Of a stretch of DNA of 64,000 bases, positions 1 through 7,499 are shown piece after piece (position 1 is the first letter of the stretch; each line of letters opens with the position of its first letter). This DNA comes from Porphyrobacter sp. GTDB lineage: Bacteria > Pseudomonadota > Alphaproteobacteria > Sphingomonadales > Sphingomonadaceae. Location: positions 1 through 64,000 of the forward strand of contig JAPZUC010000017.1 in assembly GCA_027533455.1 (NCBI GenBank), written 5' to 3'. The position numbers and the translations under genes are program-made. The notes beneath the pieces are model-generated. The model was given only the letters and a program-made list of their open reading frames with translations. It had not been told where the DNA came from and did not search any database.

Positions 1-330
1 GGACGCATCGCCGGCGACACGGATCAACTAGGGTCCGGTTGCCCGACTGCCGACCGGAAGGACTGGCCAGGGCCCCCCCCCGGGGGGGGGCCCGTCCCGG
101 GGCCCGGCGGGGGGGGGGGGGGGCGCGCCGGGGGCCGGCCGGGGCCGCGCGCGGGGGGGGGGGGGGGGGGCGGCCCCGGGCGGGGGCCGCGTCTCTTTCG
201 CTGCTTGTCCGGCAAGGCGCCGGACGGTGACAGGGAAGGGGGCCAAGCAGGGGGGGGGGGCTGGCCAGTCCTTCCGGTCGGCAGTCGGGCAACCGGACCC
301 TAGTTGATCCGTGTCGCCGGCGATGCGTCC
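1..330. repeat. 70-bp perfect inverted repeat around a G/C homopolymer block
   Basis: Bases 1-70 are the exact reverse complement of 261-330. The 190 bases between them are almost entirely G and C runs (for example long G tracts at 107-123 and 151-170), quite unlike the mixed GC-rich coding DNA elsewhere. Reading frames through it encode only Gly, Pro, Arg and Ala runs and are not genes. The likeliest explanation is a hairpin or chimeric read at a contig end with poly-G calls, not a biological element. Flanking sequence from 331 onward is normal. Confidence 0.85.
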
Positions 331-472
331 TCGCGGAATTGCCGGGTTGGAGAGGAGGGCCCGGCACCGCATCGCTCAAGATGCCAAGTGGAATTGCATG
401 ACATCGATTTCAAATGCGAAAACGCCACATAAGATTGCATGAAATGCAACATTGAGCCGCTAGTTTTGAGAC

Positions 473-503
473 GAAAACGGCCGCCAGATCGCTCTAGCGG
501 CCG
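473..503 (-). terminator. Rho-independent terminator of the UrcA-family gene
   Basis: Read on the minus strand, 503-478 forms a 7-bp stem (CGGCCGC / GCGGCCG) with a 12-nt loop, followed by TTTTC at 477-473. It starts 24 bases after the stop codon of the gene at 527-847. Bases 331-472 upstream of it on the plus strand contain no convincing gene; only a repeated ATTGCATGA word is visible, at about 394 and 434. Confidence 0.7.
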
Positions 504-526
504 AATGATTTCAGAGACTTGCGGTA

Positions 527-847
527 TTAGTTGGCAGCAACTTCACGACCGCTACGCACTTCGGCGGCAGCCACGCGCTCGATTTCGGCACGAGCGGCGG
601 TGCGCGCGTCGGAAAGGCACTTGCTGTCGACATCGGCGCGGCTGAAGCTGTAGCGCGCGGCGGCTTCGAGCGAGCAGGCCTTGCGCAGGCGAGCTTCGAT
701 GCGCGCTTCAAGCGCGGCGCGGCCTTCGGCGGTGGTCACATCGACATCAGCATAGCCGATGCGGACGGTGACGACCTTTTCGGCAGCGGCCGGGGCGATC
801 GGGGCAGCGATGGCAGCGAGGGCGATAAGGGGGAAAGTGAAGCGCAT
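527..847 (-). CDS. UrcA family secreted protein
   Basis: The predicted product is 106 residues. It begins with a Sec signal peptide (MRFTFPLIALAAIAAPIAPAAA) of about 22 residues, followed by the family core VRIGYADVDVTTAEGRAALE, a motif typical of UrcA proteins of Caulobacter and sphingomonads, which are small periplasmic proteins of unknown function. Two cysteines in the mature part (KACSLE and SKCLSD) could form a disulphide. An open frame runs further upstream to 1132, but only the ATG at 847 gives a signal peptide, so I chose that start. It is transcribed away from guaA and has its own terminator. Family assignment is fairly firm; function is not known. Confidence 0.85.
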   Translation of the reverse strand: MRFTFPLIALAAIAAPIAPAAAEKVVTVRIGYADVDVTTAEGRAALEARIEARLRKACSLEAAARYSFSRADVDSKCLSDARTAARAEIERVAAAEVRSGREVAAN

Positions 848-1116
848 GGTAAAACTCCGAAAGATTAGAGAGGGTTTCGGGATGGCCGATGCCGTTTGCC
901 GACATTCGGTTGCGGATTGAAACTCTGGTGCAGTGCACAAGAATAATGTGCAAATGCGAAATGCGCGAAAATGGTTCCAAAGATTGCAACCGAGTTTTGC
1001 CAATTTTCCGGGAACCCTTTGAAATAAAGTCAGACAGTTTTTGCTGCACCGCAAAATTTCGTGCCCTGCGCCCGCGCCTGCTGGACAGGCGCGGGCGCGC
1101 TCCTTAATCCGCCGCC
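848..1116. promoter_or_regulatory. Divergent urcA/guaA intergenic region with a 13-bp leader hairpin
   Basis: This 269-base gap must hold both promoters. On the guaA side, 1068-1080 (GCGCCCGCGCCTG) pairs perfectly with 1086-1098 across a 5-nt loop, ending 18 bases before the guaA ATG. No plus-strand gene reads into it from upstream, so it cannot be the terminator of another gene; it belongs to the guaA 5' leader. There is no U tract after the stem, so a simple intrinsic attenuator is not obvious. Its role is unknown. Confidence 0.6.
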
Positions 1117-2718
1117 ATGAGCGCGCACCCATTGCAGCCCCTCGCGGGCGATTCCGCTGTCTCCGATTCTATCCTGATTGTCGATTTCGGCTCTCAGGTG
1201 ACCCAGCTGATTGCGCGCCGGGTGCGCGAGGCCGGGGTCTATTCGGAAATCGCGCCGTTCACCCAGGCAGAGGCCGCGTTCAAGCGGATGCGCCCCAAAG
1301 GCATCATCCTGTCGGGGTCGCCGGCGAGCGTCCCCGAGGACGGCTCGCCCCGCGCTCCGCAAGCCTTGTTCGAAGCCGGCATTCCGATCCTCGGCATCTG
1401 TTATGGTCAGCAGGTGATGACCCACCAGCTGGGCGGCGAGGTGAAGCCGGGCCACGAAACCGGTGAAGGCGGCGAGTTCGGCCGTGCGTTCCTCACAGTC
1501 ACCGCCGAATGCGCGCTGTTCGATGGTCTGTGGGAAGTGGGCGAACGGCATCAGGTGTGGATGAGCCACGGCGACAAGGTCACACAGTTTGCCCCCGGTT
1601 TCGAGATCGTCGCCACCTCCGACGGCGCGCCCTTTGCGGTGATCGCGGACGAGGCGCGCAAGTTCTACGGCACCCAGTTCCACCCCGAGGTGGTCCACAC
1701 CCCCGACGGCGCCAAGCTGATCGCCAATTTCGTACGCCACGTCTGCGGTCTTGCCGGTGACTGGACGATGGCCGAGTTCCGCCAGACCAAGATCGCCGAA
1801 ATCCGCGCCCAAGTGGGCGACAAGCGGGTGATCTGCGGCCTTTCGGGCGGGGTCGATTCGGCGGTTGCGGCGGTGCTGATCCACGAGGCGATCGGCGACC
1901 AGCTGATCTGCGTTTTCGTCGACCACGGCTTGATGCGCATGGGCGAGGCCGAACAGGTCGTGAGCCTGTTCAAGAACCACTACAATATCCCGCTGGTCCA
2001 CGTGGAGGCCGAAGCGCTGTTTCTCGGGGGCCTCGCAGGTCTCACCGACCCAGAGGCCAAGCGCAAATTTATCGGTAAGACCTTCATCGACGTGTTCGAC
2101 GAAGAAGCGCGCAAGATCGGCGGCGCGGACTTCCTTGCCCAAGGCACGCTCTATCCCGACGTGATCGAAAGCGTCAGCTTTACCGGCGGGCCGAGCGTCA
2201 CCATCAAGAGCCACCATAATGTCGGCGGCCTGCCGGAACGCATGAACATGGCGCTGGTCGAGCCGCTGCGCGAGCTGTTCAAGGACGAGGTGCGCGATCT
2301 GGGCCGCGAGCTTGGGCTGCCTGATGCCTTCGTCGGCCGGCACCCCTTCCCCGGCCCGGGCCTCGCGATCCGCATCCCCGGGGAAGTGACCAAGGAACGC
2401 TGCGACATCCTGCGAAAGGCCGATGCGATCTACCTCGAAGAAATCCGCAATGCAGGCCTCTATGATGCGATCTGGCAGGCTTTCGCAGTGCTTCTGCCGG
2501 TCAAGACCGTCGGCGTGATGGGCGACGGGCGCACTTACGATTCGGTTTGCGCGCTGAGAGCGGTGACTTCGACCGACGGGATGACGGCAGACGTTTTCCC
2601 CTACGATGCCGGGTTCCTGACCCGCGTGGCGACCCGCATCGTCAACGAGGTAAAGGGCATCAACCGCGTGGTCTACGATTACACCAGCAAGCCCCCGGGC
2701 ACGATCGAGTGGGAGTGA
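1117..2718 (+). CDS. guaA: GMP synthase (glutamine-hydrolysing)
   Basis: This enzyme converts XMP to GMP with ATP and glutamine in the cytoplasm, the last step of guanylate synthesis. The 533-residue protein has the class I glutamine amidotransferase domain (nucleophile Cys95 in GICYGQQ, His in TQFHPE near 189), then the ATP pyrophosphatase domain with the P-loop SGGVDS at 243-248, and the C-terminal dimerisation domain ending KPPGTIEWE, as in all GuaA proteins. Length matches the family (about 525). The ATG at 1117 has no clear Shine-Dalgarno sequence, and the conserved part begins only at residue 18 ([11 protein letters not shown]). It stands alone, divergent from the UrcA gene, with a hairpin in its leader. 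Confidence 0.97.
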   Translation: MSAHPLQPLAGDSAVSDSILIVDFGSQVTQLIARRVREAGVYSEIAPFTQAEAAFKRMRPKGIILSGSPASVPEDGSPRAPQALFEAGIPILGICYGQQVMTHQLGGEVKPGHETGEGGEFGRAFLTVTAECALFDGLWEVGERHQVWMSHGDKVTQFAPGFEIVATSDGAPFAVIADEARKFYGTQFHPEVVHTPDGAKLIANFVRHVCGLAGDWTMAEFRQTKIAEIRAQVGDKRVICGLSGGVDSAVAAVLIHEAIGDQLICVFVDHGLMRMGEAEQVVSLFKNHYNIPLVHVEAEALFLGGLAGLTDPEAKRKFIGKTFIDVFDEEARKIGGADFLAQGTLYPDVIESVSFTGGPSVTIKSHHNVGGLPERMNMALVEPLRELFKDEVRDLGRELGLPDAFVGRHPFPGPGLAIRIPGEVTKERCDILRKADAIYLEEIRNAGLYDAIWQAFAVLLPVKTVGVMGDGRTYDSVCALRAVTSTDGMTADVFPYDAGFLTRVATRIVNEVKGINRVVYDYTSKPPGTIEWE

Positions 2719-2819
2719 GGCGGGGCGCGGCTACTGCCCGGTCCGTCACACGCAGCGTCCCCAGACTTGCGGTGAACGCCCCCTTCCAGCGGCGCGGCAA
2801 ATCGCATATCGCGTGGACC

Positions 2820-3464
2820 ATGCTGTTACGTCGTCCGCTCGCACTTGCCGCCGCCGCGTTCGCCCTCGCGCCTGCCGCATGTGCGGGACCCGAGGCCGAT
2901 TCGCCGGTTGCAGAGGCTACCGCCACCGCTGCCGTCACCGATAGCGCGTGGACGCTCGATCCCACGGCCTCGCGGCTCGGCTATGTCAGCATCAAGGCCG
3001 GCGAAGTGGCGGAGAACAACCGCTTCGATGCCATTAGTGGCAGTGTTGCCGCCGATGGCACCGCTAGCCTCGACATCGACCTTGCCTCGGTCAACACCGG
3101 GGTCGACATCCGCAACGAACGGATGCGCGAGATCTTCTTCGGTGTGGCCGAGAACCCTAAGGCGACCATCACAGCCACGCTTGATCCGGCGCGCTTTGTC
3201 GGGCTGGCTGTGGGTCAATCGGTCACCCGTCCGGTCAAGGCCGAAGTGACAATCAAGGGCATTGCCGCTGAGGTCGAGGCAGAGGTGCTGGTTACTCGCA
3301 CCGCCGAAGACCGCGTGATGGTGGTGACGGTTGCGCCCCTGATCATCTCGACCGATATGTTCGGCCTGACCGACGAGCTGGGCGAATTGCGGGCGCTGGC
3401 GCAGCTGCCGTCGATCACACCCGCGGTGCCGGTGACCTTCACGCTCACCTTTAAACGCGGCTGA
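2820..3464 (+). CDS. YceI family protein, probable exported isoprenoid-binding lipocalin-like protein
   Basis: The product is 214 residues. The N-terminus (MLLRRPLALAAAAFALAPAA, then C) looks like a signal peptide with a Cys at 21 that could be a lipid-attachment site, although the -3 residue is not typical of a lipobox. The body matches the YceI fold: the strand pattern beginning WTLDPTASRLGY, the conserved IRNERMREIFFGV segment and the ending VPVTFTLTF. YceI proteins are periplasmic lipocalin-like proteins that bind polyisoprenoids. I chose the ATG at 2820 because the open frame upstream overlaps guaA in another frame. It lies 101 bases after guaA, with no sign of co-regulation. Confidence 0.85.
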   Translation: MLLRRPLALAAAAFALAPAACAGPEADSPVAEATATAAVTDSAWTLDPTASRLGYVSIKAGEVAENNRFDAISGSVAADGTASLDIDLASVNTGVDIRNERMREIFFGVAENPKATITATLDPARFVGLAVGQSVTRPVKAEVTIKGIAAEVEAEVLVTRTAEDRVMVVTVAPLIISTDMFGLTDELGELRALAQLPSITPAVPVTFTLTFKRG

Positions 3465-3576
3465 CGCTACGGCGCGCGTGAGCGGGCCTCCGCCCTCTCA
3501 AAAGCAGGCTTGAAAGCCTCGCTCAACTCGGCTTGTCTCGCCTGCAAACAGCCAATCTGCACGGGAGAGACACGCC

Positions 3577-4551
3577 ATGAAGACCGCCATCACCGAAATG
3601 TTCGGCATCCAGCACCCGATCATTCAGGGGGGGATGCACTATGTCGGCTTTGCCGAAATGGCCGCAGCGGTCTCCAACGCGGGGGGGCTCGGGATCATCA
3701 CCGGCCTCACGCAGGGCACGCCCGAGAAGCTGGCGAACGAGATCGCGCGCTGCAAGGACATGACCGACAAGCCCTTCGGCGTGAACCTGACGATCCTGCC
3801 AACGCTCACGCCGCCCGACTATCCGGGCCTCGTGAAGGCCGTAATCGACGGCGGGGTAAAGGTGGTGGAGACCGCCGGACGTAATCCGGTCGACCTGCTG
3901 CCGCCCTTGAAGGATGCCGGGATCAAGGTGATCCACAAGTGCACGTCTGTGCGCCACAGCCTCAAGGCGCAGGACATCGGCTGTGATGCGGTGAGCGTCG
4001 ATGGTTTCGAATGCGGCGGACACCCGGGCGAGGATGATGTGCCCAATTTCATCCTGCTCCCCCGCGCCGCCGATGAATTGGAGATCCCTTTCGTTTCCAG
4101 CGGCGGCATGGCCGATGGTCGCAGCCTTGTCGCTTCGCTGGCCATGGGCGCGCAGGGGATGAACATGGGCACCCGCTTCATTGCCACCAAGGAAGCGCCG
4201 GTGCACGAGAACGTGAAGCAGGCGATCCTCGCCGCGAGCGAACTCGACACCCGTCTCGTGATGCGCCCGCTGAGGAACACCGAGCGCGTGCTCAACAATG
4301 CCGCGGTCGAGCGCCTGATCCAGAAGGAGAAGGACCTCGGCGATACCATCACCATCCAGGACATCCTGCCAGAGGTCGCCGGGGTCTACCCCAAGATCAT
4401 GATGGAAGGCACGATGGATGCCGGCGCATGGAGCTGCGGCATGGTGGCCGGATTGATCCACGATATCCCGACCTGCAAGGAACTGATCGACCGCATCATG
4501 CTCCAGGCCGAGGAGATCATTGCCCGGATGCACGCCATGGCGCGCGCATAG
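3577..4551 (+). CDS. Nitronate monooxygenase (2-nitropropane dioxygenase family)
   Basis: The product is a 324-residue FMN-binding TIM-barrel flavoprotein. Visible family features are the N-terminal HPIIQGGMHYVGFAEMAAAV segment, VNLTILPT, the ECGGHPGEDD motif (phosphate/FMN and catalytic His region) and the SSGGMADGRSLVASLAMGAQG FMN-phosphate loop. Members oxidise alkyl nitronates, removing toxic propionate-3-nitronate, or in related clades act in fatty-acid metabolism, so the substrate is not fixed by sequence. A GGGAGAG ribosome-binding site sits 8 bases before the ATG. The gene appears monocistronic. Confidence 0.9.
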   Translation: MKTAITEMFGIQHPIIQGGMHYVGFAEMAAAVSNAGGLGIITGLTQGTPEKLANEIARCKDMTDKPFGVNLTILPTLTPPDYPGLVKAVIDGGVKVVETAGRNPVDLLPPLKDAGIKVIHKCTSVRHSLKAQDIGCDAVSVDGFECGGHPGEDDVPNFILLPRAADELEIPFVSSGGMADGRSLVASLAMGAQGMNMGTRFIATKEAPVHENVKQAILAASELDTRLVMRPLRNTERVLNNAAVERLIQKEKDLGDTITIQDILPEVAGVYPKIMMEGTMDAGAWSCGMVAGLIHDIPTCKELIDRIMLQAEEIIARMHAMARA

Positions 4552-4762
4552 CCGTTCCGTCCCGTCTGTCGCTTCGCAATTTGAAGCGGCAGAGAATTGG
4601 TGTTTTTCCTATGTAAATCAACGCATTATCTCAAGTGCTGCACTGCGGCACCATGCTGCGCGGGCCGCACCGATTCTGGAGGGGATCTGCACGGCCGGCA
4701 GGCTTGTGTAATTCCGGTCGGCTTCGGGAGGCCCACCGGGTTCGATGGACGGGGAGGTGACG

Positions 4763-5251
4763 ATGGACATTGCGGGAGGTCCTGCCGCGTTCGGCGGGAT
4801 GATGATGAGTCTGGCGCTGGCTGCCTGGTCGCTCGGCCGGTGGCAAGGCGGACTTGTGACCGGCGAGGATTGCGATGCCGCCGCGCCGGGTGCGGTAAAG
4901 GAAGCTTCGGCCGCTGGGAGCGCAGGGTTTCATCCGTCGTCAGTGCCGGCGACCCCCTGTCAGGACGCCGCGCGTGCAGAGCGCAGCGTGGCCCTCGCTT
5001 CGGCCACTTCGCTCGGAGAAATACACGCCGAAATCAGCGCATATCGCCGTGCCGAGCGGGTGCTCTCAGACCTGAAAGACGATCCGCTTAGCCTGACCGG
5101 CAAGCGGCACGCCGGTCAGGCCGGATGCCGCTACATCGGGATTGTGGGCACGCCCACCTGCGGTGTGCCGGAAGCTGCCCGCTTGGCTAATGCCTGCGGA
5201 ACGGGCCGTCATCCAGCACAGCGCACCCAACAGAGCGCGCGCGCGGTCTAA
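4763..5251 (+). CDS. Hypothetical protein with one N-terminal membrane segment
   Basis: The predicted 162-residue protein is not recognised. Residues 10-24 (AFGGMMMSLALAAWS) form one hydrophobic segment, and the rest is Ala-rich and hydrophilic with Cys residues spaced through it (EDCDAA, TPCQDA, AGCRY, PTCGV, NACGTG). I prefer the ATG at 4763 over the one at 4745 because GGGAGGTG lies just before it. It converges with, and overlaps by 4 bases, the secreted protein on the other strand. The C-terminal third has typical high-GC coding character. It could be a real orphan or a decayed gene; no function is assigned. Confidence 0.5.
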   Translation: MDIAGGPAAFGGMMMSLALAAWSLGRWQGGLVTGEDCDAAAPGAVKEASAAGSAGFHPSSVPATPCQDAARAERSVALASATSLGEIHAEISAYRRAERVLSDLKDDPLSLTGKRHAGQAGCRYIGIVGTPTCGVPEAARLANACGTGRHPAQRTQQSARAV

Positions 5252-5751
5252 CCTTCGCCGCCGCTTGTGCCCTCGGAACTGACACGGGTGTAAGGCACGA
5301 AGTCCTCGAAAAACACAGCTCCGGTAAACTGACCGGTGAAGCGATCCACGGTCCGGGTCACGTCGAGCCGGCACAGCTGCGTGACCGTGCGGCGGTTGCT
5401 GACCAGCGTGTTCGTATCGCTGATCTGTTCGGGATCGCGCGTACGCTGAACATAGATCGTGTTGCCAGACCCATAGACATAGGCAACGCCGTCGATCGTC
5501 TGCATCTTCTGGCTCGGCCTGGCGTTGATGCAGTCTGTCGGCTTCCCACCCGTACGCCCTTCGAGCAGCTTCGCGAGGCGCTGTTCGCCGCGCGTCTGGA
5601 CCGGTGCCTCCTGCGCCTCAGGCGCTTTGGCTTCGAGATCGCCCTGCGCGGTTGCAGCGGCCTGTGCGGAAAGTGATGACGACGCGCCGACGGCAAAAGC
5701 GGCAGCCATGCAGCCGGTCATCACGCGCGAGCGGTGGGTCAGACGAATCAT
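5248..5751 (-). CDS. Hypothetical secreted protein with a paired-Cys C-terminal domain
   Basis: The product is 167 residues. A signal peptide covers about residues 1-30 (ending SSLSAQA), followed by an acidic Ala/Pro linker. A compact domain then runs from DCINARPSQKMQTIDG through AYVYGSGNTIYVQRTR to RTVTQLCRLD, with one Cys at each end. The pattern suggests a small periplasmic beta-rich domain closed by a disulphide. I recognise it as the kind of lineage-restricted exported protein found in sphingomonads but cannot name a family. It overlaps the preceding convergent gene by 4 bases. Confidence 0.7.
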   Translation of the reverse strand: MIRLTHRSRVMTGCMAAAFAVGASSSLSAQAAATAQGDLEAKAPEAQEAPVQTRGEQRLAKLLEGRTGGKPTDCINARPSQKMQTIDGVAYVYGSGNTIYVQRTRDPEQISDTNTLVSNRRTVTQLCRLDVTRTVDRFTGQFTGAVFFEDFVPYTRVSSEGTSGGEG

Positions 5752-5828
5752 CCGGACATCTCCTCACGAACTACCACCGGTGCCATGCGGTACGGCGCCT
5801 TAACCGCTCCTGAGTGGCCGCGAGCCGC

Positions 5829-6089
5829 TTAACCGTGCGCGGGGCTGGCCCCCGATGCGACATCAGGAAGAGCCGCCTGATCCGCCCCATCTGCCGGACC
5901 GCCTTTCAGCACAAAGCGACGGTCGCAATAGCCACAATCGACGTAGCCATGCTCGTCGATTTCTAGGAACACGCGCGGATGGCCCAGCGCAGCGGGGCGA
6001 AAGCCCGCGCCGCCACGGATGCCGCTGGCCCCGTCACAGGAGACGCGGTGGGTCTCGACCAGCAGGGTCTCGGGAGGAGGAATGCTCAT
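5829..6089 (-). CDS. CHCC zinc-finger domain protein (NDUFS6-like)
   Basis: The product is 86 residues. The core VSCDGA...ALGHPRVFLEIDEHG followed by YVDCGYCDRRFVL gives the Cys-His-Cys-Cys zinc-binding pattern of the small zinc-finger family related to mitochondrial complex I subunit NDUFS6. In alphaproteobacteria these are single-domain proteins of about 60-80 residues, usually encoded away from the nuo operon. The last 20 residues are a variable Ala/Gly-rich tail. Start at the ATG at 6089. It is divergent from the ABC ATPase gene. Zinc binding is inferred from the four ligands; the biological role is uncertain. Confidence 0.85.
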   Translation of the reverse strand: MSIPPPETLLVETHRVSCDGASGIRGGAGFRPAALGHPRVFLEIDEHGYVDCGYCDRRFVLKGGPADGADQAALPDVASGASPAHG

Positions 6090-6162
6090 GGCCCCTGCCG
6101 ATACAGCCCTCGCAACCCAAGTTCAATTGCCTTTGCTGAGGGGTTTGCCTAGGCGGGAAGGC

Positions 6163-7125
6163 ATGTCTGCCGAACCCGCCATCCGCATCGACAATCTCGT
6201 CAAACGCTATGCGCCTGCCAAGGGCGCCAAGGGTACCATGACCGAGGGCAAGCTCGCCTTGGGCGGGGTAAGCTTCGATGTGCCGCAGGGGTCGATCTTC
6301 GGCCTGCTTGGCCCGAATGGCGCGGGCAAGTCGACGCTGATCAATATTCTGGCGGGGCTGGTCAACAAGACCTCGGGTACGGCCGAAATCTGGGGCTTCG
6401 ATATCGACCAGCATCGCCGCAACGCCAGCCGGTCGATCGGGATCGTGCCGCAGGAGATCGTGTTCGATCCCTTCTTCACACCCTACGAAGTGCTTGAGAA
6501 CCAAGCCGGTTTCTACGGGATCCCCGCCGCCCTGCGCCGTTCCGGGGCCTTGCTGGAGGCGGTGCGGCTTGCCGACAAGCGCAATGCCTATGCCCGCACG
6601 TTGTCCGGCGGCATGAAGCGGCGGCTGCTGGTGGCCAAGGCGATGGTGCATTCCCCGCCGATCCTCGTGCTGGACGAGCCGACGGCGGGCGTCGATGTCG
6701 ATCTGCGCCGCCAGCTGTGGGAACTGGTCAGCGAACTCAACCGCGAGGGAGTGACCGTGGTGCTCACCACCCACTACCTCGAAGAGGCCGAGGAGCTGTG
6801 TGACCGCATCGCGATCATCAATCACGGCCAGTTGATCGCCAACAAGCCGACCCGTGAACTGGTCGACATGGCGCGCGAGAAGATCGTGACCGTCACCGCT
6901 GCCGCCGATCTCGCCGCGGCGCCCGCGCATGATGCCTTCGTGCGCGTGGAATGGGATGGAGCATGCGGGGTCGAGGTGACCTACGACAAGGACAAGCTGA
7001 GCGCCGGGCAGGTGCTCGCGATCCTGCAAGAGCAGGGCCTCACCATCGAGGATGTCACCACCCGCGAAGCCGATCTTGAGGACGTGTTTGTCCAGCTGAC
7101 CGCTGCCAGCCCCGAACAGGCCTGA
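6163..7125 (+). CDS. ABC transporter ATP-binding protein, YadG-like multidrug/exporter family
   Basis: The product is a 320-residue nucleotide-binding protein. It has Walker A GPNGAGKST, signature LSGGMKRR, Walker B ILVLDEPTAGVD and the H-loop TTHYLEEAEEL, followed by a C-terminal extension of about 80 residues common in exporters of the ABC-2 class. Such proteins power permeases that export lipids, drugs or polysaccharides. I chose the ATG at 6163 over upstream in-frame starts because those would overlap the divergent zinc-finger gene and precede the conserved region (IRIDNLVKRY). No permease gene is adjacent, which is unusual for this family, so its partner must be elsewhere. Confidence 0.9.
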   Translation: MSAEPAIRIDNLVKRYAPAKGAKGTMTEGKLALGGVSFDVPQGSIFGLLGPNGAGKSTLINILAGLVNKTSGTAEIWGFDIDQHRRNASRSIGIVPQEIVFDPFFTPYEVLENQAGFYGIPAALRRSGALLEAVRLADKRNAYARTLSGGMKRRLLVAKAMVHSPPILVLDEPTAGVDVDLRRQLWELVSELNREGVTVVLTTHYLEEAEELCDRIAIINHGQLIANKPTRELVDMAREKIVTVTAAADLAAAPAHDAFVRVEWDGACGVEVTYDKDKLSAGQVLAILQEQGLTIEDVTTREADLEDVFVQLTAASPEQA

Positions 7126-7167
7126 TCAGCTGAGGGCGTTGGTGCCCGGGTCCTCCGCGTGGCTGCG

Positions 7168-7311
7168 CTATTTGTGCCGCCCGACCCGCCGGATTGCCCG
7201 CCCGCAATGGCGGCAATGGGCGATATAGCCCGTCCCGTCCCAATTGGCGCGTCTCCGGTAAGGGAAATGGCGGTTGAGCAGACAGGCGATTTTGGCAAGC
7301 GTCCGGATCAC
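7168..7311 (-). CDS. Small CxxC protein (47 aa), GTG start
   Basis: A 47-codon frame opens at GTG 7311 and ends at TAG 7168. Its product begins MIRTLAKIACLLNRHFPYRR, continues with an NWDGTGYIAHCRHCG segment and ends RAIRRVGRHK. The CRHC pair and the basic, aromatic-rich layout resemble short single-knuckle proteins seen in sphingomonad genomes, but I cannot name a family. Codon third positions are mostly G or C, consistent with coding. There is no strong Shine-Dalgarno sequence. It converges on the ABC ATPase gene and is divergent from nadB. Confidence 0.5.
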   Translation of the reverse strand: MIRTLAKIACLLNRHFPYRRRANWDGTGYIAHCRHCGRAIRRVGRHK

Positions 7312-7499
7312 GGGACAAGACCCCGGCAGAGCAGACCGAGCATAGGTGCGCCCCCCCTCAGGTAAGCGGCTCGCCCCCCGAGTAAGCCAGTATTTCGTTA
7401 TATATCAATAATTTGCCTGTCATAACAGGGTGAAGTGTAGAGCCCTGCCAATGATCCTCCCATCAAGCATCGCTCTTGCCGAGCGGCGGATTGCGCGCC
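7312..7499. promoter_or_regulatory. AT-rich divergent promoter region upstream of nadB
   Basis: Most of this gap is ordinary, but 7388-7430 is strikingly AT-rich (a TATTTCGTTATATATCAATA stretch) and is followed by the short palindrome CCTGT-CATA-ACAGG at 7416-7429. This is the natural place for the nadB promoter and perhaps an operator. No known regulator site is recognised. Confidence 0.35.

Noticed and set aside
24..372. Pro/Gly/Arg-rich reading frames in both strands
   Set aside because: They come from the G/C homopolymer block and have no protein character.
1030..2343. Long minus-strand frame opposite guaA
   Set aside because: It is the antisense of guaA; high GC keeps such frames open and no family match is visible.
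7055..7318. 87- and 105-residue minus-strand frames overlapping the ABC ATPase end
   Set aside because: Another frame in the same place (7168-7311) has better coding character and a conserved-looking CxxC motif.
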